This document shows positions 38,698-50,740 of a stretch of 64,000 nucleotides of DNA, in pieces. Within the stretch, counting starts at the first letter, position 1; each line of letters starts with the position of its first letter. The DNA comes from Adineta ricciae (Eukaryota > Rotifera > Eurotatoria > Adinetida > Adinetidae), in NCBI GenBank assembly GCA_905250025.1, contig CAJNOJ010000021.1:496001-560000 (forward strand), given 5' to 3'. The notes under the pieces are model-generated. The model ran no database searches. It was not told where the DNA came from and worked only from the letters and a program-made list of their open reading frames with translations. A program made the translations under genes and the position numbers.

Positions 38698-40057
38698 GTT
38701 TAAATGTTATCGTCAAACTATTCTTTCTTTTACTTTTCTGTTTGTTTTCTATGTAATCTCCTACAGAAACGAAAACAACATAAAAATAGATCACATCCAC
38801 GTTTTTTGTTATTCGCATATCTACTCGCTGCACTTTTAGAATTAATCGATACATGTATTGTATTTAACATCATCCTACAACGAGATTTATATCTATACGA
38901 ATGCAATTCGTTTCAACATTATCATGTCGCTATGTGCTTTGTCTTTAGTTTCTCGAATTTGAGCTGAAGCAATATTTGCATATTGTGTATTTCGTCATTT
39001 ACACCTATTGAAACATACCGTGAAATTCAACATAATTGCACAATGCGCACAGTTCGAAGGTTCTATGAAAGGTTGCGTGCAAAAAAATGAATTAGGTAAA
39101 TTACAAAAAACAGCGATAGAAATGTGCGAAAATGAAATCAATTCTCTAAGGATTTTCTTCAATTGAACTAATAAGAAAAGTCACTGTAGAGAATTATAAA
39201 ACATCATCAATATCAATTATATAGCAATTGTTCTTTTACATTGATCTCGCTCAGAGTAATCGAATGCGGCCTAAATATCACTTTAGTCCATTGCCATGCC
39301 GATCGTATTTACATGGTTAATTACCCTTTAATTTACCATCTGACACAACGATTCAAGCAACATATCAAGACAACTGTTAGTTTTTCAGAAATAACTTCTG
39401 CGTACGTTTCAAAAGTATTGCCTTCTTTCTTGTCCTATGTCAACATGTTTCACTATACAGTTTATACCATTTGTTTTTTTCACTCGAATGGTTTTCGTGC
39501 GCATTTCAAACAAAATATGTGTTTTTCTTTTCGTTTGTCATTATTGATCAATTTTCTTGATTTCCTTTTCGTACGATTGCAGTAATGCAAAGAACACACA
39601 CATTCGTCCATTAGATTCTTTTTCTTCGTAATAAACATCGACGATCGGAGTATTTACGAAAAAAACATCTGTTCTGTTTTTGGCCACATCTCTTCATCGG
39701 TTAGCCCAAAAAAAAAGCGACAGAGAAAAAACCTTTCTATCCCTCCCTCCTCCTCCTTCTCCTCTTCTGATTTCTTTTCTTCCTGCTCATGTACTCACTT
39801 GTGTCTTCGGAATATGCAATACATCGAGCTAGTAATGTCGAGTAGAAGAGAGAAAAAGAGAACGATAGAGAACTGCTCGCTTTTTTTCTCTTGATGCTCG
39901 TTGTCGTCTCTTTTTACACATTACGCGTGCACACACACTTTCGAAGTATAAAAAATCCTTGGCAACAACCTCCTATTGACTATACTCCCGTAACTTTTCT
40001 TTTCAAGGCTATTGTACTATGCGGTTTTTCTTACTAGATTTCATTGAAACAGAAGTC
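38698..40057. other. Divergent promoter region between GCLC and the orphan membrane protein gene
   Basis: About 1.36 kb of AT-rich DNA with a long pyrimidine tract near 39738-39782 (ccctccctcctcctccttct). Open frames at 38704-38967 and 39241-39585 look like chance. A TATA element sits near the right end. Oxidative-stress control of GCLC is expected from other animals, but no clear antioxidant element was identified. Confidence 0.4.
39947..39955 (+). promoter_or_regulatory. TATA-box-like element upstream of the gene at 40058
   Basis: TATAAAAAA lies about 110 bp before the chosen start codon. An acceptor-like TTACTAG at 40031-40037 suggests that a short leader is spliced off before the ATG. 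Confidence 0.45.
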
Positions 40058-41406
40058 ATGGAATACTTCTATTCATTCCTTCTATTGTTGACATGTTTTT
40101 CTTCGATGAACGCGCAAAGCTTTACACGTGAGTTCCATCAAGTATCGATTCTCGATTTATATCGATTTCCCCTATGTAGAGGAAAGTCCATACATGTTAA
40201 TTCGATTAATGGATCTTAAAACACATGAAGTACGTGCGAGAAAACACGTCGATTGCGTTCCTATTATTATTTAATGATTCTAGTGGAAACCTAAGATGCT
40301 TGACGAATTTGAAAAAGTTCTCGACTCTGAATTGAAGTACAGCGACGAGAAGAAAGGTGTAGCATGTCAGTCAATGTAAGTGAATCAAACGGAAAAGTTG
40401 TCTTGAAAATCGGCGATCTCGTTTTTTCTTTCTCCAACTATTAGCGATTTTGAACAGGAAGCTGGATACCCAAAGCAAGATGCTCGCTTTCTCGATTTGA
40501 GTATTCGGGGCCTCTGTACTGATGTATATGGTAAAGTTCATGATATTGATAAAGGATTAATGACTGGTAAAGACAGTGAAGAACATCGATAAATTTCGTG
40601 CTGAGTTCAAATTTTTTAGTTGCTATTGAACGACATGTCGATGAAGTTAGAGCTGCAACAGGAGCAACGCTTTACAAAGTTGGTAATGTTCAGTTTTTCA
40701 AACGTGATCGCAATCAATTGAATTTCATTATCATCCCAATTTCCTTGGGATTGGTAACACTTCTTTTTGTGTTAACCTTTGTTCTACGGCAATTAAGGTT
40801 TGTTACAAGCTTATTTTTAGAAAGATCAGCTAGTCTTTGACTTCCGCAAATAGATACAAACAAAAACGCCGTCATATTCTCAACGAATTACAAAAGAAGA
40901 AAGACGCTGGCGATAAAAAATCTCAAACAATCGCTAATGTTGATCCACATGCGAATGAAAAACAACGTCTTTTACAACTCGATCCAACCGTTGTTGGCAG
41001 TGCATCGGATACATTAGGTAGTCCAAAAGATTTCACCAACGAACAGTATCCAAGTTCAGGTCGAAGTAATCGAGGCTCGGAAAGAAGTTCACCTTCACGA
41101 GATAATCGACAAGGTTATAATGATTCATCTTTTCAAAACCAACGTTCACTTCGAACAAGTCGAGAACGAATGCAACCGCCTTATGACAGCGAACAGGGAG
41201 ACATGATACCCATGCGAGAACAACAACCTCGAACAGTTATACGAACAATTCGTGATGATGGAAGTCAACCGTACTATCAACGGAACGACGATCCGTCAGT
41301 GAACTTTGTCCCGATACCCGTACAAGTAGAACGAAGTGGTCCTCAACAGAGACATGTACCAGCACCGTACCATTCGGATCCCTATTATCGACATGAGAAT
41401 TCCTAA
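40058..41406 (+). CDS. Single-pass type I membrane protein of unknown family
   Basis: Exons 40058-40127, 40180-40229, 40284-40375, 40445-40530, 40620-40797 and 40854-41406 sum to exactly 342 codons plus stop. A signal peptide (MEYFYSFLLLLTCFSSMNAQ) starts the protein. The ectodomain is about 130 residues with two cysteines (GVACQSI, RGLCTDVY) and a segment that looks autoproteolysis-free and globular. One transmembrane helix follows (FIIIPISLGLVTLLFVLTFV). The cytoplasmic tail of about 190 residues is basic at first (YKQKRRHILNELQKKK), then low-complexity, rich in Ser, Arg, Gln and Pro. The upstream in-frame ATG at 40019 lies before an acceptor-like site, so 40058 is preferred. No family recognised; it could be a receptor or adhesion component. 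Confidence 0.7.
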
Positions 41407-42165
41407 ATACGAAAAATGTCGTTTGAAATTTGATAAAACAATCGTCTATTTTCAGGCTTGCTTCTTTTTCTTCTGTATGTATGATGACTAATACAACTTG
41501 TGCTTCTATAGTAGTTTCTTTTTCTTCTTATATTCATTTAATTTTCAAACAAAACCAAAATGTTTGACAACTAATCACTTTTTTTTATTTTCTAATTAAA
41601 CCGACAAACATCGTTCTTGGTTTTTTTTCTCTTTCTGTCAACTAGATCACTTCGACATATTAGCTAGAACAATGGCAAAGCGGGAAAGAAAATAAGGACA
41701 AGTATTTTAATTCCATTCACTCGTAGGAAGTATAGGTTTTCCCATTAGTATTGTTGTGAGTATCAATACAAATCTGTTTTCTAGTTAAATATTAATGTTT
41801 AAACGTGATGCCTAATCCTCAGGAGATCATATTAAAAACAAGCCGTGTTTGTTGATTTTTGTTGACTAATATTTATTTTTGACACCCAGAGTGTGAGTAA
41901 TGAAGATAAACGTGTGGGTGAAACGAACAAATCATCGGCTCTCTGATTTTTATTTTCAAGAGAATATAAGAGGTACTTTCAGATTTTGGTTAATGTAATG
42001 CGATAGACAGAGCGCACGGACCCGACAGATTGTCGAGAGAAACCGATTTTGTTTTCGAGTCGTGTAGTTAGTAATAGAAGAAAAACAGACAATCATTTCT
42101 ATGACCTTATCGTTGTAAGTTACTTTTTTGTTGATTATCTATAGCAACAACCGATACACTGTTTT
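41407..42165. other. Convergent intergenic region
   Basis: AT-rich, T-tract-containing DNA between two convergent stop codons, expected to hold both 3' UTRs. No coding sequence seen. Confidence 0.4.
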
Positions 42166-43455
42166 TTAATTTGTTTCCGTCTCTGTCACATGAAATCTTT
42201 TCATGGCATTCCACATATCGATTGTATCCTGTCGAGCTTCTTTGGTTGCATTTGGCGAATAATCCAGAGCATCAACGTGCCACATACCAATGCCTAATAA
42301 GCGTCGATCAGTGGCAAGATCATATTTAATCACGAGTGTTTCAGGATCATCCATCCATATCTGATGAGTTTTCCCATCACCCTGATTGAAATAATCGAAA
42401 AACACACCACCCGTTCGATTATCGATCATGCGAGTCGTTGTCGCATTTACTCTTAATAGTTGTCGACAGTACTGATAATCATGTTGAGTTCCAGCAGCAT
42501 CCGAACAAGGCGAACCACGAAAGGGAACGTGTTGAATTTGCTAACGGAAGCAATGAGAATCGAATAAAAAAAAATGAAATCGATCAAGATTACATACACA
42601 TGTCTGATTGACATCAAGTGATAAACATGTGTAATCATAGCAATACCAAGGTACTAGAAGCAAACGACATCATCTGAAACTCATAAGACAAACTAAATAA
42701 ATTACCACCAAGAACGAGCTTCGATGATGCTATTTCAAATACTTGTGTATAGTTTGTTAAACCTGCCGCTACACGCGCAATAGGTGAATTTGCCGATGCA
42801 ATGCAATCATTTAAGTCGTAGATTTGTGAACGTAAATCATAGGCCATTACGAATAAGAAATCACTAACACGTGCTAAACCCTGATAATCGTAGCAACGTC
42901 CATCAATACACGGTGCTGACCAGGCAACATCAACACTAACCTAAATGAAACTATAGATTATCGTGAACACGACCTGTGACGTTTTACCATTGAACCAGAT
43001 ATTTCGATATGTATCAGATTGGTAAGTTCTTGAACAAGTTGTGTATATTGATCTGCCATGATACTTCCATCAGGAATATCATCCTCCATATCAAAATTAA
43101 TACCGTCTGTATAGGTGCTCTTGACTTTGTTGACTTGAGCGCGAACCCATTCACTCCGAGCAGTTACATTTCCTAATTGTTTCACATCGTAATTCGCTAG
43201 CCATGCCAGACGAACTTGTCGAGAATGTGCTAAACAAACAAGTTGAGGATCGAAACTGTCTGTACATATGACCAATGTCGTTATTTGATTATAATCGTAT
43301 GCACGCCAATTATCTTTCGAAACCATAAATGCAACTTTCTCATGGCGCGAACCGGTTTGCAATGGCCGACACAGAGACTCGTCCGGACACGGACAATCTC
43401 CCACTACGAATGTTATACTCAAAAGAAAAACGAATAAACTTCGAAAGTCCACCAT
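42166..43455 (-). CDS. CTBS: Di-N-acetylchitobiase, lysosomal GH18 glycosidase
   Basis: Cleaves the reducing-end GlcNAc from the chitobiose core of N-glycan fragments in lysosomes. Exons 43455-42988, 42940-42706, 42653-42598 and 42540-42166 sum to exactly 377 codons plus stop (human 385). A signal peptide ends near residue 19, followed by the family's DCPCPDESLCRP start. The GH18 catalytic motif DGINFDME spans residues 117-124, with Glu124 as the general acid. Later landmarks are DVAWSAPCIDGRCYDYQG, DFLFVMAYD, VPWYCYDYTCLSL, VPFRGSPCSDAAG and LLGIGMWHVDALDYS. N-glycosylation sequons are present. The ATG follows a TTACAG acceptor directly, suggesting leader splicing right at the start codon. 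Confidence 0.95.
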
Positions 43456-43856
43456 CTGTAATGAAAAGAAGGCGATATGCATTCAGACACGCATCTCTTG
43501 ATAAGATAAGATATATGATTAGTAAAGCGCTCAGTTACATGAGAATCTATTTCAGAACTGTTCACGATGAAAAAGAGATTGTTATTTGTTAGTTCGATCT
43601 TTATGTTTCCATCGACAAATCTTGTTTTTTTTTCTTTCCTATGTGACAGTCAAAAACTAGAACAAACATACATGCGCAAAGTTATATTCTGCAAACGAAC
43701 AAAGAAAGAAGGGAAAAAAAAAGAAGATAAATGTCGTCACATCACACTCATAAACACAAGAAAGAAAGAAGAGGAGGAAAAAATCAGTCAATGTTTGATC
43801 TACAAGATCAAGCAAATAGACAACAATAATAATATACAGAGAAGAAAACAAAACAA
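43456..43856. other. Spacer between chitobiase and THAP/zinc-finger gene
   Basis: About 400 bp holding the chitobiase 5' region and the 3' end of the next minus-strand gene. Purine-rich (AAAGAAAGAA-type) on the plus strand. The plus-strand frame 43567-44025 is antisense to the zinc-finger gene's last exons and is not called. Confidence 0.4.
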
Positions 43857-46800
43857 TCATCCACTTTTCGCCGGGGTTATATATCTTGTTGTTGAAGTTT
43901 TCTCAATTGGAAGTGAAGATGTATCCATAACTGACTCGTCGTATTGTTCACCTTCGTCACTTTGCTTTTCTTCTAGGAAAGAAAAAAACGAAACACGATC
44001 ATTAGTAAGAATTCAAGTTCAATGAACTTACGATTTTCTTCTTCATCATAGTATGTAGCTTTAATTCCATCAACAATATTCAAATGATCACGCTGTAAGT
44101 GATCTTTCATGGATGCGACATGTAAGATACATTTTCGGCAATGTTTAAATTTCGATTGTATAGTTCGACCTTGATCAACTTTATTAAAATGAAGTAGTAA
44201 ATGTTTGTAAGCTAATGTTCCATCCATCATCGTCGAAGAATTGTTCATCAATGGTAATTCAATCGACACAAAACAGAACGGACAGAAAAAGTATCGTGTA
44301 CCCTTATGCACTTCATCGATATGGTAGATCATGTCAGAATGCATGGACGTACGAAATGAGCAGACTTCGCAGAAATATGGCATTTCTAAACCACAATGGC
44401 AAAGATTCAAATGTGCGATGAGTTCCAATAATGATGCATGGCGTTGTTCACATATTCGACAGGGATATTCATTCATTTCGAGCATATGTTTATCATCGAT
44501 GTGCATAGCAAGAAAATATGGGTTGGAGAATTCCGACTGGCAATGTGGACATTTCGTGTTAATTTGTTCAAATGGTGAATTCGATTGCAGTTTACGTTCG
44601 TTATTATTATTAGTTGTATTGCTACTTTGTTGATCAAAATGTTGACATAAATGAGTGATCAGTTGAATATTATTATCGAATATTGTATCTTCACATACGG
44701 GACACTGAAAACGACAGAAAAAGATAGTTTGAAAGCTAACAAATGAAAATTCAGAATTCGTACTCGACTTCGGAAATCTCCGTAATCAGATAGAGGTAAG
44801 TTTCGGCAGGGTTTCTGGCCGTAATATTTTGGCAAAGCTCGTTTGTATGTATGTTCTAAAACGATCGATAGAACTTTTGATATACTTGAAAAGAACAACT
44901 ATTTACCGAGTTCAACTTCCAAGCCTTCTTCTACAAAAAGAAAAAGAAAGGAAAACAAGTTTCTTATTGATGTGAAATTATGCACGTACCTCGTGTTCGA
45001 ACTGTGCCCGGTTTAAGACGAGGTAATGGTTGATCACGCGGATATTGAGTCGAAGCATTCGGAGCGAAAGCTGGTTGCAAAAAAGGAATTGTTGCTTTTC
45101 GCGTCGGTTCTGGTTTAACAAATTGTGTTTGATAAAACTGACCACGTGTCGATCGTTGCTGGTTGGTAGTAGCATGATGTTGTTGTTGTTGCTGTTGCTG
45201 CTGCTGTTGAAACGAAATCGGTTGACGAATATTTCGATAGGAATTACTGCTATTATTACGTTGATAAGCCGAAGAGTAGCTATTTGCTGTTGAATTCGGC
45301 CGTTTTGACCAAGGTAATCGATCATCTTGCTGACGATTAATCCAATCACGATCGCGTACAGTATCGTCTTGATCAGCTTCGTCTAAATTCCAATCATCAT
45401 CATCTAAATCATCGGCATCGTCATTGGCGTATGTTGAACGACGAGATTGTACAGGTGGTGCTGCGGGTGGATATCGAGGATGTATGCGAGGACGGCCAAC
45501 AGGATTACGCGGCTTGGGCATCACACCATTTGTTGTATCAGTTCGATCAAGAGCCTATAGAAATCAAAGATTTGCTTCTATTATAGAACATGACTTCAAC
45601 ATACTTTAACAGGACAATTTGCTAATTGTGTATCAGATAGTTGATCTTCCGAACAATTCATATTTAAATCCATGTCAATCATTTGCTTGGCATCGTTTAC
45701 CACTTGTTTCATACTATCATCGAAGTTTTCACTTGTCGGCGATTGTAAAACTGTTGCATTTGATTGCTCTTGCTGTTGCCGTTGTTGATAAGTATTATTA
45801 TTACGATAAGTCAACGGTGTGGAACGCTGTTTCATATTATTAGTGTTATTATTATTATTGGTAATCGGTTGTTTTGCACGATTATTCATCATGTCTGGTC
45901 GAAAGCGTTTCGATGGCGATGGACTCTGTTTATCCATCAATGAACGTGAATGCGGTGTGAAAAGAGATGGTACTGCATCAGGTCGAAGTACAGCTGGTCC
46001 TTCGAAATCGTTTGTTGTGAAATGTTCTCGGCAAACTTTGAATGTCGACGTTGAAGGTGAAACGGATAGATGTTGAAAACCACATGCATCGAGCCATTTA
46101 CGTGCTACAGTTGGATCACGTGGAATTTTATATAGTTGTACACGATGACGACGAGCAAGATAATTATGAATACAACCATCGACGTGACAACGATTCGAGG
46201 CTCGATTTTCCAACTAAAGAGAAACGATAGATACACAAATCGATAGTTTGAATATTGTTCTTACATTATCATGATGATTCAACGGAGTCTTATTTACTAT
46301 AAACGATGATTGAGTTTTCTCTATTGATTCTTGTTGAGATGCAGCCGTTGGTGCTAGTCGCGTTTTAACATTTCCACTTTCTAATTTCAATATTGGTTCC
46401 AACGTTCTTCCATCAATTTCCGGATTACTGGTATGAAATGTAATATTCGTTTTCTTATTAGTTTTATTTGTCTCTTGCAATCTATCTTGATAAGCAATCA
46501 TTTTATAGAAAACCTCTAAATCAAATAATGTAGGTAGAGATTTCGGCTTTAAAACTTTGCTTGAATCTCCAACATAATCAAAGCAGGATTCTTCGAAATG
46601 TTGTTCACAAACACGGTGTGTGGGTGATGGACGTAGATCTGTTCGCATCGTATTTTTGTACCATGCCGCAGCAATATTTGATATGTGCACAGGGACAGTA
46701 AAATACCGTATAGAAGGATTTGATTGAACGCCATTCGGACAACCCTGTACAATACACAATGGTTCGTGATTATTGGAATATGACCTGGAAGGAAAAGGAG

Positions 46801-46858
46801 TGAATTACAGTTTTCGCTTTTTTTCTTTGTCTATATGTCGACCATGTTTGACTTACAT
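43857..46858 (-). CDS. Tandem THAP-domain, AT-hook and ZNF280-like zinc-finger protein
   Basis: Probable nuclear DNA-binding protein of 866 residues. Exons: AT at 46858-46857 joined to 46784-46265, 46213-45605, 45554-44990, 44930-44907, 44855-44764, 44704-44032 and 43972-43857. The first THAP domain is at residues about 10-90 (CIVQGCPNG, AAAWYKN, VCEQHFEESCF, LPTLF). The second begins near residue 178 (CHVDGC, ARKWLDACG, VCREHFTTNDF, AVPSLF). An AT-hook-like PRNPVGRPRIHP follows, then acidic and polyglutamine (nine Q) stretches. At least six C2H2-type fingers close the protein (CPVCEDTIF, CPHCQSEFSNPYFLAMH, YPCRICEQRHASLLELIAHL, YFCEVCSFRTSMHSDMIYH, FFCPFCFVSIELP, HCRKCILHVASMKDHL), arranged as in ZNF280/POGZ proteins. 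The start codon appears to be split by an intron. The domain combination is not one I know from vertebrates. Confidence 0.85.
45178..45210 (-). repeat. Polyglutamine-coding CAA/CAG tract
   Basis: A run of TGT/TGC triplets on the plus strand encodes nine glutamines on the minus strand, inside the disordered linker between the AT-hook and the zinc fingers. Mixed CAA and CAG codons should limit slippage. Confidence 0.6.
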
Positions 46859-47373
46859 CTCACCTCGTTGTTGTTATTTAAATACAACAACGAATAGTAA
46901 ATTAGAATTAATGAGTGGACACTGGCGTGCTCAGTCGAAACAAAATATCTAAGAATTAGAAGAAATTGGATAGCGACACCAGTGGAGAGGCAATCGAGCC
47001 AGGAAAAATAATGGAGCAGAATGATGTGAGATAGACGCGAATCGAACAACAGAATGAGAAAATGAAAGCAAGAAGAAGAAAGAAAAAACGAGTTACGACT
47101 TTCTTCTTTCTTTCTTCCTTTCTTTCTTTCTATTCTTTCTCTTTTGCCTTTTGCGTTCTGTTGTTCAGTTTAAAAGCAGGAAATGACGGACGAATAGACG
47201 AGTGTCAGGTGAAGAAATGTCACTCCTTTTTTCCAAAAATTTCACTCCTTTTTTTTCATAGTTCGAGGCTGATTGTGAGTATCATTTGTTTAGTAAAATA
47301 TGTGCAAACAGTACGTTGAAACATTTCTTTTGTTCATTTATTATTCCGAAGAAAAAGCAAACGATTCTTGTCA
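46859..47373. other. Spacer upstream of the THAP gene
   Basis: Contains the 5' untranslated part of the THAP gene and the 3' region of the nucleoside hydrolase gene. A TTTC/CTTT pyrimidine microsatellite lies near 47101-47135. No protein is supported. Confidence 0.4.
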
Positions 47374-48417
47374 CTAGTTTATTGGACTATTTTTATTCGC
47401 TAACTGAATAGCGTCTAACATCATATCCCAAAACTGTTCGACATTTTTCATTTTCAATGTAACCACACAGTTTTTCTCCCGTCGATGCATGTCGTACAAA
47501 TCACACACCGTTCGTCCTTGACAATATTCACTTCGACGTTCAATCCCGACATGCATGATTTGCTCCTCAAACAAGTCCCTATTCGCGACATAAGCCACTG
47601 CACATGGATCATGCAAAGGTGGCGCATCGAATTGAAAGACTTGTTTATAAGTTGCACCGAAGAATAGAAGTAAATGATCGAGAATCGACGCATATCGAGA
47701 CGATAATGCGCGAAGGCGTTCGCTAATTTGTTGAGTTGCACAAACCGTGTGGGTCAACTCGATGGGCACCATGACGAGACGTGGAACATGACGAGAGGTA
47801 AAAACAATATGAGCCGCTTCAGGATCATTCATAATGTTAAATTCGGAACCCGGTTCCATATTGCCAAGTCCAATACAACCACCGAGAAGGACAACTTCTG
47901 CTAATGACTTGCTGATCTACAATGAAACATATTTTCAATGATCAAAGGAATAACAAGATCGAGGTCTTACTTGAGGAAATACTTTCAATAATAATGCAAC
48001 ATTGGTCAATGGACCAGTAGCAATTAATGTGACAGGTCGACCGACATCAGTAATTCTCTTGTAGATATTCCATAAGAAATTATCGTCATGTTTGTCCGAT
48101 AGAGTCTTATATTCCGGATGATCGGGAATATCAGTACCATCCAAGCCTGTCTGGCCGTGAATTTCCGGACATATTTGAACTTGCCGGCAAAGTGTTTCTT
48201 CACAGCCACGAATGATAGGAATGGTATTTGGCAAACCCGAAATGTATGCAACTTTATAAGCATTCTGTGTTGTTCGATCGAGTGTTTGATTTCCCGCAGC
48301 TGTTGAAATTCCAATTAATTCCAATGATGGATGATAAGCAGCTAGTATAATAGCAAATGCATCATCGTGGCCTGGATCACAATCTAGCCAAACAGGTTTT
48401 CTTGTTATATCGCTCAT
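47374..48417 (-). CDS. Ribonucleoside hydrolase (inosine-uridine type)
   Basis: Hydrolyses nucleosides to base and ribose for purine or pyrimidine salvage. Exons 48417-47971 and 47916-47374 (54-nt intron, phase 0) give 329 residues, the usual family length. The Ca-binding signature DCDPGHDD is at residues 12-19. It is followed by GISTAAGNQTLDRTTQNA and the HGQTGLDGTD loop. ATGPLTNVALLL and LGGCIGLGN hold the central sheet, and FNIMNDPEAA contributes active-site residues. The conserved HDPCAVAY lies near residue 240. The WLDCDPGHDDAFAI wording and LIGIST context are close to fungal and amoebal URH1-type enzymes. Mammals lack this family, while several invertebrates have it. The end carries no targeting signal, so cytosolic action is likely. 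Confidence 0.93.
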
Positions 48418-48943
48418 GATACAAACGCGAAGAGAAAAACGAAGTGAATCGCTTGTAAATAGATAGAAGATACATTTATATGTGCATTCAATTCTTATCA
48501 GTTGAGCCGTGTAAATCAATCCGATAGCATTTTTTCACGTTGAAACATTGGCATGTGAAAACAATTCGATTTCTTTTATTGTTGTTGCTGTTGAGGACGT
48601 GAAAAATCTCAAACTGCATTAACGACTATGATATATCCGATTAGAAAACGTTCACTATGACAACGACCAGGCATTCTTATTGATTTTTATACAAAAAACA
48701 ACTGTCATCGGTTATATGTAATCTAAGACAAGCCGCAACAATGAAAATGTTGCAAGAGGTATCGCATATTTCAATGTCATTATTGTTTTTTTCTTGTTGT
48801 TTGGTTGCTGCTCAAACAGGATGACAAGAAAAAGAAAAAAGAACGTTGCCTAGACACATCTTAGATGTTTTTCATCGTCTACAACTTTTTCTTGAAAAGG
48901 AACGAAGAGCTCTTTTCTACATTTTAACCCGTAGTAATTCGAA
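48418..48943. other. Divergent promoter region between nucleoside hydrolase and DUF2252 gene
   Basis: About 525 bp of AT-rich DNA. No clear TATA box or RNA gene was seen. Plus-strand frame 48846-49061 overlaps the DUF2252 gene in another frame and is not called. Confidence 0.4.
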
Positions 48944-50550
48944 ATGTCCCGTAAAATTAATCGAGCCGCTCCCAATAATTTGTCTTATGAAATCAATGCA
49001 CCTCAGAAAGCAATTTATCGCATTCAAGCAGAATCAGACGAAAATCGAACGGAATTTCTGAAGAATACCTTTGTTCAATACTTTGGCGATGGAATACAAA
49101 AGAATCCGGAAGCATTCCGCTCCCGGTTTCGGAAAATGTCCGCAACACCATTTAACTTCTATCGCGGATCAGCCGTTCTTTTCTATCAAGATCTGAAAGT
49201 AGATAAAGATCCCTATATTGCAAAGAATCATGCAGCTGGACAAATATTTATTCATGTAAGTATAACCCATATTCCCTTAAAGGACTCAAAATTTTAATAA
49301 CTAAATATTTTAGGGTGATTTACATGCGCAAAACTTCGGCACGTATTTAAATTGCGATGGTATTCTCAATTTTGATGTCAATGACTTCGACGAAAGTTAT
49401 CTTGGCCCATTTACATGGGATGTTAAACGATTAATGGCGTCATTGAATGTCTTGTGTTATTCGAAAGGCTTTTCAGATGACGAAATCAAACAGATCTTAC
49501 ATGTTTGTGTCGACTCATATATCAAACAAGTGAATGAATTCTGTAAACAATCGAAAGATCGATTTGCGTTGACACTGAAGAACACAAGTGGTCAAATCAA
49601 AAGACTTTTGAACGAAACGCGTATTAAATCACATGTCGAGTTATTGAATAGTATGACATGTATTGAAAATTACAATCGACGATTTATCCGTTCGAAATAT
49701 GTTCAAAATGTCGACAAAGATTTGTCGGCTCAATTGATGAATGCCTTTCAACAATATCTCGATTCCATACCAGAAAATAAGAAATATTCCGATCGAGGTT
49801 ATAACAATGGCGAAGTTACTTATAATATTAAAGATATTGTTCAATGTTCGTCGCCAGGAATCGGTTCCGCCGGAAAGATTTCTTATCAGTTTTTAATTGA
49901 AGGTCGAACAGAAACATTGGAAAATGATATTATACTCTATATGAAACCAGCACAGAAATCAGCTGTGTCTTATGTTGTACACAGTGAACAATTAGCTAAA
50001 TATTTCAAACATGATGGCGTCCGAACAGTTCTATGTTCATACGCAATGCAAGCATCAACACCTCGATGGCTTGGATATACACAATTGAATTCAGTTCCGT
50101 GTATGGTAGATTCGATTACGGCACATGCAGTAGATCTTGATTGGAAAGATATTAATGATTTAAATGATATTTTGGAAGTCGTTCAATATTTAGGACGCGC
50201 AACGGGTAGGACGGATTTGTTTAATTTATGAATATAAGCTATGTCCTTTTCTTTTCAAGCGAAGATTCATTGTGTGGCTGATTCAGATTGTGTGAATACA
50301 CCAAAAGAGGTCGAATGTTTACCATTCTCAATTATTCCACGTGATACCGAAAAGGCAATACGAGCTGCTGTCGAAGGACAAGTGAATGAGTTTATCGATG
50401 ATATGATAGAATTTGGAATGGTAAGATCTGTACATTTCGTCTGGAATTCTTACTAATAAAGACTTTATTTAGGTCTATGGTGAATTAGTTCGACGTGATC
50501 ATAGCTTATTCTTCGAAGCATTTCGTAATAATCAAATCCCAGGCCTTTGA
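48944..50550 (+). CDS. DUF2252 family protein, kinase-like fold, possible bacterial origin
   Basis: Exons 48944-49255, 49314-50205, 50260-50420 and 50473-50550 sum to exactly 480 codons plus stop, near the usual length of DUF2252 proteins. The family core is present in order: FNFYRGSAVLFYQDL, then the GDLHAQNFG motif at about residue 105 (equivalent to a kinase catalytic loop). NFDVNDFDESYLGPFTWDVK follows, with RLMASLNV directly after it. IGSAGKISYQFLIEG and YVVHSEQLAKYF are further core segments. Most members are bacterial, especially actinobacterial, and their substrate is unknown; the fold resembles aminoglycoside-type phosphotransferases. Three short introns (58, 54 and 52 nt) and codon use like the neighbours show that it is settled in the rotifer genome. 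Horizontal acquisition is inferred from family distribution, not shown here. Confidence 0.88.
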
Positions 50551-50740
50551 TTTCGGACGAACAAAGCAAATATTTTGTTATGAAAAAATAGACGCATTTT
50601 TCATGAATAAATGAATAAAAACTAGTCAACCATTTGCTTTTGTGCGCAATATGTCATTAAAATATGATCATGTTTATACCGTCACTGATTTGACGTCATT
50701 TAAATATACGCTAATGACATTTTCCCTTTCTTCATAAAGG

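Noticed and set aside
39241..39585. Plus-strand frame of 114 codons between GCLC and the next gene
   Set aside because: No ATG at the start, mixed hydrophobic composition, sits in a promoter region.
43567..44025. Plus-strand frame of 152 codons
   Set aside because: Antisense to the last exons and 3' UTR of the THAP/zinc-finger gene; very Lys-rich from A-rich DNA.
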